Shown here: piece after piece, positions 6,121 to 12,801 of the stretch
Numbering within the stretch: the stretch's first letter is position 1
Layout of the letters: every line of letters begins with the position of its first letter
Source: F23-D06 sp963643165
Lineage (GTDB): Bacteria > Bacteroidota > Bacteroidia > Bacteroidales > WCHB1-69
Length of the DNA stretch: 12,801 nt
Assembly: GCA_963643165.1 (NCBI GenBank)
Contig: CAVIJD010000048.1
Location: forward strand, 1-12,801
Direction of reading: 5' to 3'
Position numbers and translations under genes: made by a program
The notes under the pieces: generated by a model
What the model saw: the letters and a program-made list of their open reading frames with translations, nothing else
Told to the model about the DNA's origin: nothing
Database searches by the model: none

Positions 6121-7608
6121 ATGTCTCCTATTGAAAGCAACGATTTTAAGGAAGCGAAAAACATAGCCCACCGGTTCAAACAGGCCGTTGATGAAAACAA
6201 ATACATTTTCCTGGACAGCGAGGATGTTCAGACGGTGGTGGACTACTATATGAACTTCGACCCCGACAATATCGATTATGCCTCTAAAGCCATCGTCTAT
6301 GGACTGAAGAATTTTCCCGATGACCCCTACCTGCGCCTGTGCCGTTTCAGACTCTTCCTTTACTTTGACAACCTCGAGGAGGCTGAAAAGGAACTCAAGT
6401 TTGTGGCCGCCCACTGCGAACGGGTGCCCGAGCTTTACATGGAACAGGCTCGCCTTGCCCGCATCCGCCACGAGGAGGACAAAACGATCCCCCTCCTCAA
6501 GAAGTCACTCGCCATGGACGACTCCAACTCGGAAGCCCATTTCATGCTCGCGCAAGAGTATGTGCTGGCTGGCAATAAGGACGAGGCTGTGGCCCATACC
6601 GTCAAGGCTATTGAGGTCGATAACCTGACGGAAGATGAACTGAAAGAGATCATTCCGAACCTTTGGGGACAAATTTACGGCGACTTGAACCCGCTTTACT
6701 TCGATGCTTTTGTGGGGTATTTCAAAGATATGACCGAAATAATGCCTCTTGCCAGCTGCTTTTGGGAAGGCCTTGGCAGAACATACCTGATGAACGGCGA
6801 CTTCTGCCACGACGACTATGAAAAGGCCTTGGAAGCGTTTCAGTTTCAACAGTCTCTCGATGAAAACAATACACTGGTTGTTTCCGATATCGCCGATGCC
6901 TATTTCGGCATGAAGGAGTACCACGAGGCTATCCACTGCTATGAGTTGGCCGACAAGACTAACCCCGACCTCCATTTTGATTACGATTTGGGCCGTTGCT
7001 ACCTTAACCTGAACGAATATACTACGGCCTTGAAATATTTTCTCACGGCTTTGCACCAAGACACGGGCCCAATCATCCCTATTCTCATTATTGAGAATAT
7101 CGTCTATATTCTGAAAATAATGGACAAGTATGATGAAGCCCGCGCATTTCTCCGTAAATGTCTTGTCACTTTCAAAGACGGCGCCCCGCTCATCATAAGG
7201 GAACTTATCAACCTGCTGAGCCCAAAAACCGATTGTGATGAACTCCGTGACCTCTGCTACAAGGCAATAGAACAGTCGCTTGAAACGGACAATGACCTTT
7301 ATCCGTTTTTCAGTTTCATTGTTTCGTACTGCTACGACGAGGATTGCCCAGACTTGGGGCTCGAACTGTGCCATGTTTATTCCGACCACGCCTCGCTGCT
7401 GCATAGCATCCACTATTTTCAGGCTTTGCTATACTTGAAGAAGGGGCAATGCCAGGAAGCTTTCAGCCACCTCGAATTGGCGCTCTCGTTCGACAATACC
7501 CGTTTGGGCATCGACTTTCTGGACATGGATGAAGATTTGTGTAAAATCCCCGAAGTGATACGGCTCATGAAGCAATATGAAGCCGACCAATACAATAACC
7601 TCAGTTAA
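6121..7608 (+). CDS. Cytoplasmic TPR-repeat protein
   Basis: The 495-residue product is acidic and helical with no signal peptide. It is built of degenerate tetratricopeptide repeats. Clear ones are about residues 138-168 (EAHFMLAQEY then a KDEAV helix) and two or more within 236-313 (VSDIADAYFGMKEYHEAI, then DLGRCYLNLNEYTTALKYF). Another near the C-terminus contains ALLYLKKGQCQEAF. TPR arrays bind other proteins; no catalytic domain is visible and I do not know its partner. The reading frame extends upstream to a TTG at 6073, but that lies inside the promoter and terminator, so ATG 6121 is the start. It is the first gene of an operon with the DedA-family gene 15 bp downstream and then aroE. 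Confidence 0.8.
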   Translation: MSPIESNDFKEAKNIAHRFKQAVDENKYIFLDSEDVQTVVDYYMNFDPDNIDYASKAIVYGLKNFPDDPYLRLCRFRLFLYFDNLEEAEKELKFVAAHCERVPELYMEQARLARIRHEEDKTIPLLKKSLAMDDSNSEAHFMLAQEYVLAGNKDEAVAHTVKAIEVDNLTEDELKEIIPNLWGQIYGDLNPLYFDAFVGYFKDMTEIMPLASCFWEGLGRTYLMNGDFCHDDYEKALEAFQFQQSLDENNTLVVSDIADAYFGMKEYHEAIHCYELADKTNPDLHFDYDLGRCYLNLNEYTTALKYFLTALHQDTGPIIPILIIENIVYILKIMDKYDEARAFLRKCLVTFKDGAPLIIRELINLLSPKTDCDELRDLCYKAIEQSLETDNDLYPFFSFIVSYCYDEDCPDLGLELCHVYSDHASLLHSIHYFQALLYLKKGQCQEAFSHLELALSFDNTRLGIDFLDMDEDLCKIPEVIRLMKQYEADQYNNLS

Positions 7609-7623
7609 ACAATCAACCTGATT

Positions 7624-8430
7624 ATGAAAAAAACCTTATCGCTGTTCCTTTTGTTTTTGATTGCCGGCTTTTGCGCTTTGGGCAATACGGCTGCAACCCC
7701 AGAAACAGAAGTGCAAACAAAGGCAGACTCTTCCATCACCGACCGGGTGATTTGTTGGTATAACCAGCATCTCAACTATGGAACGGTTACCCTGCTGATG
7801 ACAATCGAGAGCTCGTTCATTCCGTTCCCGTCCGAAGTCGTTGTGCCGCCCGCCGCGTATCAGGCCTGCAATGAGGACAATCCAACCTTGTACAAGACAA
7901 ATTCCAAAATCGTAAATGTGCTGCTCGTCGTGCTCTTTGCCACGCTCGGCGCGCTGCTGGGCGCTTTGGTCAACTATTTTCTGGCCTTGTTCTTGGGACG
8001 CCCCATCATTTACTGGTTCGCCGACAGCAAGGTGGGCCATCTGTTGATGCTTGACAGCGAGAAAATTAAAAAGGCAGAGGCCTATTTCGTGAAACATGGC
8101 AAGAGTTCGACGCTCATAGGGCGTCTGATCCCGGGCATCAGACAGCTGATTTCAATCCCCGCCGGCCTGGCCCGGATGAACCTCGGCGTGTTTGTGCTGT
8201 TCACGGCTTTGGGCGCGACGCTTTGGAACATCATCCTTGCGCTGCTCGGCTACTTGGCACACGGTCAGCAAGACTTGATAGACAAATACAACGGCGAATT
8301 GAAGATCGCTTTGTGGGGCTTGTGTGTTGCGTTTGTGCTATACTTGGTCTATAAGGGCGTGAAGTCTTCGCGTGCCGCCAAGAAGTCCGCCGCCGAGAAA
8401 TCCGTCACTGACACTGCCGCCCAAGCATGA
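7624..8430 (+). CDS. DedA-family membrane protein (SNARE-associated/VTT domain)
   Basis: This 268-residue inner-membrane protein belongs to the DedA superfamily, whose members move lipids such as undecaprenyl phosphate or phosphatidylethanolamine across the membrane and support envelope integrity. Two diagnostic motifs are present: Glu62 followed by FIPFPSE to Glu71 (re-entrant loop 1), and GRLIPGIRQ at 166-174 with the essential-type Arg167 and Arg173 (re-entrant loop 2). Membrane helices follow at about 190-215 and 220-243. The N-terminus (about 1-22) resembles a signal peptide and is followed by a polar stretch to residue 40; the C-terminus is a Lys/Ala-rich cytoplasmic tail. The exact lipid cannot be inferred. 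The stop overlaps the aroE start (ATGA), showing translational coupling in the operon. Confidence 0.85.
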   Translation: MKKTLSLFLLFLIAGFCALGNTAATPETEVQTKADSSITDRVICWYNQHLNYGTVTLLMTIESSFIPFPSEVVVPPAAYQACNEDNPTLYKTNSKIVNVLLVVLFATLGALLGALVNYFLALFLGRPIIYWFADSKVGHLLMLDSEKIKKAEAYFVKHGKSSTLIGRLIPGIRQLISIPAGLARMNLGVFVLFTALGATLWNIILALLGYLAHGQQDLIDKYNGELKIALWGLCVAFVLYLVYKGVKSSRAAKKSAAEKSVTDTAAQA

Positions 8431-9170
8431 CACGGCAGTTCGGGCTGGTGGGCAAATCTTTGTCGCACAGCTTTTCTAAACGTTATTTTGACGACAAATT
8501 CACCGCCGGCGGACTTGACGCTTCCTATAGCCTTTTTGAACTGCCGGAGATAGATGCGTTGCCTTCTTTCCTTGACGCGCACCCCCATTTGGAGGGCTTT
8601 AATGTGACTATTCCGTACAAGCAGGCGATAATACCCGGTTTGGACGCGCTCTCTGACGAGGCGGCGGCCATCGGCGCCGTCAATACGGTGCGGGTGGAAA
8701 GGAACGGCGCCGCCCGTAAGTTGGTCGGTTTCAATACGGATGCGGAGGGGTTCGCGAATTCGCTGCAAGGACAGCCGCTCCCGCCGGCGGCTTTGGTGCT
8801 TGGCACGGGCGGCGCCGCAGCAGCCGTGTCGTATGCCTTGAAGCGTTTGCTTGTGCCGCACCGGCTTGTGTCGCGTTCTCAACACCCCGACGTGCTGACT
8901 TACAGCCAGTTATCCGCTGAAACCTTGCAAGCGTGTCCCTTCGTCGTCAACTGCACGCCGCTGGGCACGGCCTTCGGGATGGAGAACCAAAAGCCCCCGT
9001 TGCCGTATGATGGTCTTTCTGACAAGAATTTCCTCTATGACTTGGTCTATAACCCGCCCGTCACCTGTTTTTTGCAGGAGGGCAAACGCCGTGGCGCACG
9101 CACACAAAACGGCCTGCAAATGTTGCACCTGCAAGCCGAAGCCTCGTGGCGGGTCTGGAACGGCCTATAA
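8427..9170 (+). CDS. aroE: Shikimate dehydrogenase (NADP+)
   Basis: AroE reduces 3-dehydroshikimate to shikimate with NADPH, the fourth step of the shikimate pathway to aromatic amino acids and folate. The 247-residue protein carries all key motifs: GKSLSHSFSK for substrate binding near the N-terminus, NVTIPYK with catalytic Lys65, GAVNT, GFNTDAEGF with Asn103 and catalytic-pair Asp105, the nucleotide loop GTGGAA from Gly126 (canonical form GAGGAA), NCTPLG, and DLVYNP near the C-terminus, followed by NGLQML. It is somewhat shorter than the E. coli enzyme (272), as usual in this phylum. The start overlaps the DedA-family stop by 4 bp. The stop lies within 6 bp of overlap with the convergent DUF721 gene, leaving no room for a terminator. 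Confidence 0.95.
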   Translation: MTRQFGLVGKSLSHSFSKRYFDDKFTAGGLDASYSLFELPEIDALPSFLDAHPHLEGFNVTIPYKQAIIPGLDALSDEAAAIGAVNTVRVERNGAARKLVGFNTDAEGFANSLQGQPLPPAALVLGTGGAAAAVSYALKRLLVPHRLVSRSQHPDVLTYSQLSAETLQACPFVVNCTPLGTAFGMENQKPPLPYDGLSDKNFLYDLVYNPPVTCFLQEGKRRGARTQNGLQMLHLQAEASWRVWNGL

Positions 9171-9458
9171 GAAGACGATGTCTTTGACGACGGGGAAGGC
9201 GTAGTCGGCGTTTATCTTTTCAATAATCAACGATTTCTGCGCGTTCAGCTCAAACCGGAGCGCCGCATTGGTGACTTTTACCCTCAAAATGCCGTTTGTG
9301 ACGCCGAGACATTTGGTCTTGGGGGCAAAAAAAGCGCCGACATAGTCGGGCCATCGCTCCATTACGGTGCGTTCAGCAAAAACCTGCTGCTTGCCCATCT
9401 TGTTGATGTACTGTAGGGCCAAGTCTTTCAGAAGATGTTCGTTCTGGTCGTTTTTCAT
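9165..9458 (-). CDS. DUF721 / DciA-like protein
   Basis: The 97-residue cytoplasmic protein is a stand-alone DUF721 domain, the fold that defines DciA, the ancestral bacterial loader or accessory factor of the DnaB replicative helicase. Recognisable features are Trp36 followed by VG at 40-41, Ala45-Pro-Lys-Thr48, a strand ILRVKV, ALRFEL and a closing INADY helix end. A DnaB role is established for some DciA proteins; for this short Bacteroidetes form it is inference. It is the last gene of the minus-strand operon, 8 bp after rnr. Its C-terminal codons overlap the end of aroE by 6 bp on the other strand. Confidence 0.75.
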   Translation of the reverse strand: MKNDQNEHLLKDLALQYINKMGKQQVFAERTVMERWPDYVGAFFAPKTKCLGVTNGILRVKVTNAALRFELNAQKSLIIEKINADYAFPVVKDIVFL

Positions 9459-9466
9459 AGTTGTGA

Positions 9467-11623
9467 TTATGGTTTTACAAGTTCAAAGTCCATCTGCTTT
9501 TTCAGGAGGTCAACGGCCACGACTTTCACCTTGATGCTGTCGCCGAAACGGAGCGAGTGTCCGTGGTGCAGTCCCACCAGCGTATAATTCTCTTCATCGA
9601 TATAGTAGAAGTCGTCGTCAAAGCTTCTCATCGGGATCATGCCCTCGCATTTTGACTCCTTAAGTTCCGCATAAACGCCCCATTTGGAGATGCCGGACAC
9701 GGTGGCGTCGAATGTTTGTCCGATCTTGTCTGCCAGGTACTCGGCCTGCTTGTACTTGACGGAGTCGCGTTCGGCTTGTGTGGCCTGATGCTCCATTTGG
9801 GAGCAATGTTTGCAGTATTCCTCGTACTCGTCTTTGTTGACAGACTCCTTGTGCGCCAGATAGCGGTCGAGCAGGCGGTGTACCATAAGGTCGGGGTAGC
9901 GGCGGATAGGGGAGGTGAAATGGGTGTAATAGGGGAACGCGAGCCCGTAGTGGCCGATGTTGTCGGTGGAGTAGCAGGCGCGCGCCATGATGCGGATGGA
10001 GAGTTTGCTGAGCATGTCATAGTCGGCCTTCCCTTTCTGGTCGGCGAGCATGGCGTTCAGCGACTTGTTGAAGGCTTTCCCCGACGTGGTCTTCAGGTCG
10101 AAGCCCAGTTTCTTGACGAAGTTGCGGAAAGTGGTCAGTTTCTCGTCGAGCGGCTTGTCGTGGATACGATAGACGAAAGTGTCGGGTTCTTTCTTCAGCG
10201 TGCGCCGGCGTCCAACCTTCTCGGCCACCTTCTTGTTGGCGAGCAGCATAAACTCTTCAATCAGCCAGTTGGCCTCCTTCTGAACCTTGAGGTAAACGCC
10301 GACGGGGTGTCCGTTTTCGTCGAGTTTGAACTTCACCTCTTCGGTTTCAAAGTTGACGGCGTTGTTCTCAAAGCGGCGTTTGCGCAGCAGTTGGGCGAGG
10401 CCGTTGAGCGTGCCGATCTCTTCGGCAAAGTCGCCCTTGCCCGTCTCGATGATTTGCTGGGCCTCTTCGTAATTGAAGCGTCGGTTGGAGTGGATGACGG
10501 TGTGGCCGAACCATTCTTTGTGGACCTTGGCGTCGGCGTCCATGTCGAAAACGGCGCTGTAGCAGAGTTTGTCCTCGTCGGGGCGGAGGGAGCAGAGGTT
10601 GTTGCAGAGCGCCTCCGGAAGCATCGGGATGGTCCTATCCACCAGATACACGGAGGTGCCGCGCAGGTAGGCCTCGCGGTCAAGGGCGGTGCCGGGGCGC
10701 ACATAATGCGACACGTCGGCGATGTGTATGCCGATGCGGAACATGCCGTTCTCCAGCTTCTCGAACGAGAGCGCGTCGTCAAAGTCCTTGGCGTCGGAGG
10801 GGTCGATGGTGAAGGTTACCGCCTCGCGGAAGTCGCGGCGGCGTGCAATCTCCGCCTGCGGGATGTCTGTGGGGATGGCGGCGGCCTCCTCCTCGACATT
10901 GTCGGGGAAAGTGAGCGGGAAGTCGTTCTCCGCCAGTATCGAGAGCATCTCCACATTGTTGTTGCCCGGCTTGCCCAGCACATGTTTCACCTCTCCCAAC
11001 GGACTCCGTGTGCCGCTGGGCCAATCTACGATCTGCACCACCACTTTCTCGCCGCTGTGTGCCTTGCGCAGCAGACGGGCGGGAATGATGATGTCGCGTC
11101 TGAAATAGACATTGTCGGGGATGAAATAGGCGATGCCTTTCTTGATGGAGATGACGCCGACTAACTGCTTCTTGCTGCGTTCGAGCACCTCCACCACCTG
11201 TCCCTCAGGGCGTTTGCCTTTGCGGGTAGGGAAGAGCGCCACCTTCACGAGGTCGTTGTTGAGGGCGTTGCCTAAGTTGCCGTCCGCGATGAACACGTCT
11301 TGCGAAAGCGACTCGTCGGTGGTTTCGTCGCTGTCGTTCTGCGGTATCACGAAAGCCATGCCGCTGCGTTTCATCTCTATGCGGCCCGTCATGAAGTTGC
11401 GGCCCGTCTCTTTGCGGTTTATCTTCTTGTAATTGAGGCGGTACTTGCCGCGCCCCACTTTCAGTAGCAGCTTCGACTCTATCAGCCGGTCGATCTGTTC
11501 CTTGACCTCCTCGCGGCCTTTTTTGTCGTAAATGCCGACTTTGGCGGCAATCTGCTTATAGTTGAAATGCTCGTTCTTGCCCGTCAGCAGGGCTTCTATG
11601 ATCTGCTTGCCTAATTCTTGCAT
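9467..11623 (-). CDS. rnr: Ribonuclease R (3'-5' exoribonuclease)
   Basis: RNase R degrades structured RNA processively from the 3' end, acting in mRNA turnover, rRNA quality control and cold or stress response. The 718-residue protein has the full family order: a winged-helix N-terminus (about 1-65), cold-shock OB folds (about 70-220), the RNB catalytic domain (about 260-600) and an S1 domain from Gly635. The catalytic metal-binding segment TIDPSDAKDFDDAL carries Asp274, Asp280, Asp282 and Asp283. The HFTSPIRRYPDL motif, with Thr570 to Tyr576, is the conserved substrate-channel signature. All key residues are intact. The start ATG 11623 lies 9 bp after the apbE stop, and the gene is followed closely by DUF721, so the three are one operon. 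A long open frame on the opposite strand is a codon-bias shadow. Confidence 0.95.
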   Translation of the reverse strand: MQELGKQIIEALLTGKNEHFNYKQIAAKVGIYDKKGREEVKEQIDRLIESKLLLKVGRGKYRLNYKKINRKETGRNFMTGRIEMKRSGMAFVIPQNDSDETTDESLSQDVFIADGNLGNALNNDLVKVALFPTRKGKRPEGQVVEVLERSKKQLVGVISIKKGIAYFIPDNVYFRRDIIIPARLLRKAHSGEKVVVQIVDWPSGTRSPLGEVKHVLGKPGNNNVEMLSILAENDFPLTFPDNVEEEAAAIPTDIPQAEIARRRDFREAVTFTIDPSDAKDFDDALSFEKLENGMFRIGIHIADVSHYVRPGTALDREAYLRGTSVYLVDRTIPMLPEALCNNLCSLRPDEDKLCYSAVFDMDADAKVHKEWFGHTVIHSNRRFNYEEAQQIIETGKGDFAEEIGTLNGLAQLLRKRRFENNAVNFETEEVKFKLDENGHPVGVYLKVQKEANWLIEEFMLLANKKVAEKVGRRRTLKKEPDTFVYRIHDKPLDEKLTTFRNFVKKLGFDLKTTSGKAFNKSLNAMLADQKGKADYDMLSKLSIRIMARACYSTDNIGHYGLAFPYYTHFTSPIRRYPDLMVHRLLDRYLAHKESVNKDEYEEYCKHCSQMEHQATQAERDSVKYKQAEYLADKIGQTFDATVSGISKWGVYAELKESKCEGMIPMRSFDDDFYYIDEENYTLVGLHHGHSLRFGDSIKVKVVAVDLLKKQMDFELVKP

Positions 11624-11632
11624 AATTGGGGG

Positions 11633-12625
11633 TTAATGTTTTGATTTGATGTGTTTTGTCTTGAATTTTCCATTTTCGTCATAGATAAAATAGGCTTCCA
11701 GTTCTGGCGTTTGCCGTATGATTACTTCCGCTTTCTGCATGCCGAGCACCATAAAGGCGGTGGCGTAGGCGTCAGCCGTCATGCAGTCGGGGGCAATCAC
11801 AGTGACGCTCAGCAGGTTAGACTGTTCCGGCCGTCCCGTGGTGGGGTCGAGGATGTGGGTATAGCGGATGCCGTTCTCCTCAAAGTAATTGCGGTAGTTT
11901 CCCGACGTGGCCACGGCCTTGTCTTGCAGTTTGAAATGTTGCATGCTTTCCACGGCGCCGTCTGCCGTTTCGGTAGGTGTTTGGATGCCCACCTTCCAGG
12001 CCTTGCCGTTTTTAGTGCCGCAGGCTACAATCTCGCCGCCGATCTCCACAATATGGTCTTTGTATCCTCTGGTTTTCAAGAACTTGGAGACCCGGTCGGC
12101 GGCATAGCCCTTGGCAATGGCGTTAAAGTTGACTTGGGTGCGCGGGTCGCCCTTGACGAGGCTGTCGCCGTGCAGGGCAAGGAGTTGGTAGCCCGTAAAC
12201 GTCATCACCGAGTCGATGCTTGCTTGCGGCACCGTTTTGCGTTCTTGGGATTTGCCGAACCCCCACAGTTCCACCAGGGGCTGGCAGGTGCAGTCGAACG
12301 CGCCGCCGGTCTTTTGGGCGATGTCTTGGGCCGTCTGCAGCACCGTGAGGAGGTCGGGGTTAAGGGCAAGGTGTTCGCCGTGGTTGAGGCGGCAGAGCAG
12401 GGAAGTGGAGTCGAAGATTGAAAAGGTAGCGTTCAGGTCAGCGAGGACAGAGTCTGTTTGACGGCGGAGTGTCGGGATCTCCTTGTCCTGGCCGAAGTAA
12501 TAGACATGGTAGAGCGTGCCGAAGGCCGCGCCCTCGAAGTGGTGTTCCTGTTCATGGTGGCACGAGCAGAACAATAGAGCAATCAGAAAGTTAAGGAGCA
12601 GTTTGGAAGCGATGTTCTTTTTCAT
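11633..12625 (-). CDS. apbE: FAD:protein FMN transferase (ApbE lipoprotein)
   Basis: ApbE attaches FMN from FAD covalently to Thr or Ser of target flavoproteins such as the Na+-NQR or RNF subunits, outside the cytoplasmic membrane. The 330-residue product begins with a lipoprotein signal peptide: Lys-rich start, hydrophobic core, then LLFCSC with Cys22 as the likely lipidated residue. Family motifs are AKGYAAD (Lys172 to Asp177), VEIGGEI, ATSGNYRNYF, HILDPTTGRP (His257 to Pro266), and TADAYATA, with Asp285 as the Mg2+ ligand. The frame extends to ATG 12658, but the -7 box at 12660-12667 directly abuts that codon, so ATG 12625 is the start. No target flavoprotein gene lies in the window. It is the first gene of the apbE-rnr-DUF721 operon. 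Confidence 0.93.
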   Translation of the reverse strand: MKKNIASKLLLNFLIALLFCSCHHEQEHHFEGAAFGTLYHVYYFGQDKEIPTLRRQTDSVLADLNATFSIFDSTSLLCRLNHGEHLALNPDLLTVLQTAQDIAQKTGGAFDCTCQPLVELWGFGKSQERKTVPQASIDSVMTFTGYQLLALHGDSLVKGDPRTQVNFNAIAKGYAADRVSKFLKTRGYKDHIVEIGGEIVACGTKNGKAWKVGIQTPTETADGAVESMQHFKLQDKAVATSGNYRNYFEENGIRYTHILDPTTGRPEQSNLLSVTVIAPDCMTADAYATAFMVLGMQKAEVIIRQTPELEAYFIYDENGKFKTKHIKSKH

Positions 12626-12659
12626 GTTCAGTAAAAGTCCTCTGCTGAAAACGGACACG

Positions 12660-12667
12660 CAAAAATA
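12660..12667 (-). promoter_or_regulatory. -7 box for the apbE-rnr-DUF721 operon
   Basis: Read on the minus strand the site is TATTTTTG, the Bacteroidetes -7 consensus, 34 bp before ATG 12625. No exact TTG is seen at the -33 position. This is the only promoter I can find for the three-gene operon. Confidence 0.6.
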
Positions 12668-12763
12668 AGGAAAAACGAAATAGGGCGGACGTGTCGAAAA
12701 AGGGAAGCAAAAAAGTCACCGGAACTTAACAGGACAAAAATGGGCCCAGTGTGAAGACCGCGG

Positions 12764-12801
12764 CTATGTCAGCGTTTCCAACACATCGTCATCGTCGGGA
12801 G
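12764..12801 (-). CDS. Possible C-terminal fragment of an upstream minus-strand gene
   Basis: Reading the minus strand from the window edge, one frame gives PDDDDVLETLT and a TAG stop at 12766-12764. The acidic sequence looks like a real protein C-terminus, and the direction fits the apbE operon. Only eleven codons are visible, so neither the protein nor its reality can be settled; a plus-strand frame from ATG 12766 also runs off the edge. Confidence 0.3.
   Translation of the reverse strand, partial: PDDDDVLETLT

Noticed and set aside
6505..7413. 302-codon minus-strand open frame inside the TPR gene
   Set aside because: It is antisense to a clear TPR protein; no promoter or recognisable motif.
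9716..11164. 482-codon open frame on the plus strand inside rnr
   Set aside because: It is antisense to a fully conserved RNase R gene. The translation is Val/Gly/Ala/Glu-rich low-complexity sequence expected from the opposite-strand reading of GC-biased codons.
12626..12658. Longer apbE start at ATG 12658
   Set aside because: The codon is directly next to the -7 box, and the shorter start gives a proper lipoprotein signal peptide.
12668..12763. Terminator or regulatory RNA upstream of apbE
   Set aside because: The palindrome TGGGCCCA is followed by five T on the minus strand but has no loop, and other stems are four bases or less.

Overview
The window is chromosomal DNA from a member of the Bacteroidota, most likely order Bacteroidales. 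The evidence is: promoters of the Bacteroidetes type (-7 box TAnnTTTG, one pair with a TTG about 19-20 bp upstream); starts without a clear Shine-Dalgarno sequence in AT-rich leaders; a secreted protein with a type IX secretion (T9SS) C-terminal sorting domain; and secreted proteins whose predicted mature N-terminus is Gln. Possession of a T9SS cargo argues against Bacteroides itself and for a T9SS-bearing lineage (Prevotella-like, Porphyromonas-like or uncultured). I cannot name the genus. There are no insertion sequences, tRNAs, rRNAs, CRISPR arrays or prophage genes; this is ordinary core and envelope gene content.

Layout. Region 1 (about 60-2190, + strand): a small cupin protein with its own strong promoter, then a CPA1-type K+(Na+)/H+ antiporter with a C-terminal RCK_C domain. 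Region 2 (about 2240-5958, + strand): three exported proteins, largely in separate transcription units. They are a large T9SS cargo with a thioredoxin-like CxxC domain, a Cys/His-rich Spy/CpxP-like periplasmic protein closed by a good terminator, and an unusual protein joining a TonB C-terminal domain to a Bacteroidetes OmpA-like domain. Region 3 (about 6053-9170, + strand): a terminator/promoter junction followed by a tight three-gene operon: a TPR protein, a DedA-family membrane protein and shikimate dehydrogenase AroE. Region 4 (9165-12667, - strand): a convergent operon, transcribed apbE, rnr (RNase R), then a DUF721/DciA-like gene, whose last codons overlap those of aroE. The last 38 bases may hold the C-terminus of another minus-strand gene.

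How the genes relate. The antiporter, DedA protein, ApbE lipoprotein and the three exported proteins are all envelope functions, while AroE, RNase R and the DUF721 protein are housekeeping. The part most worth a second look is 2286-5958, where three consecutive exported proteins are rich in cysteine and could together deal with thiols or metals outside the cytoplasm. That grouping is inference from content and position only. I see no clear sign of a wholly new defence or mobile system.
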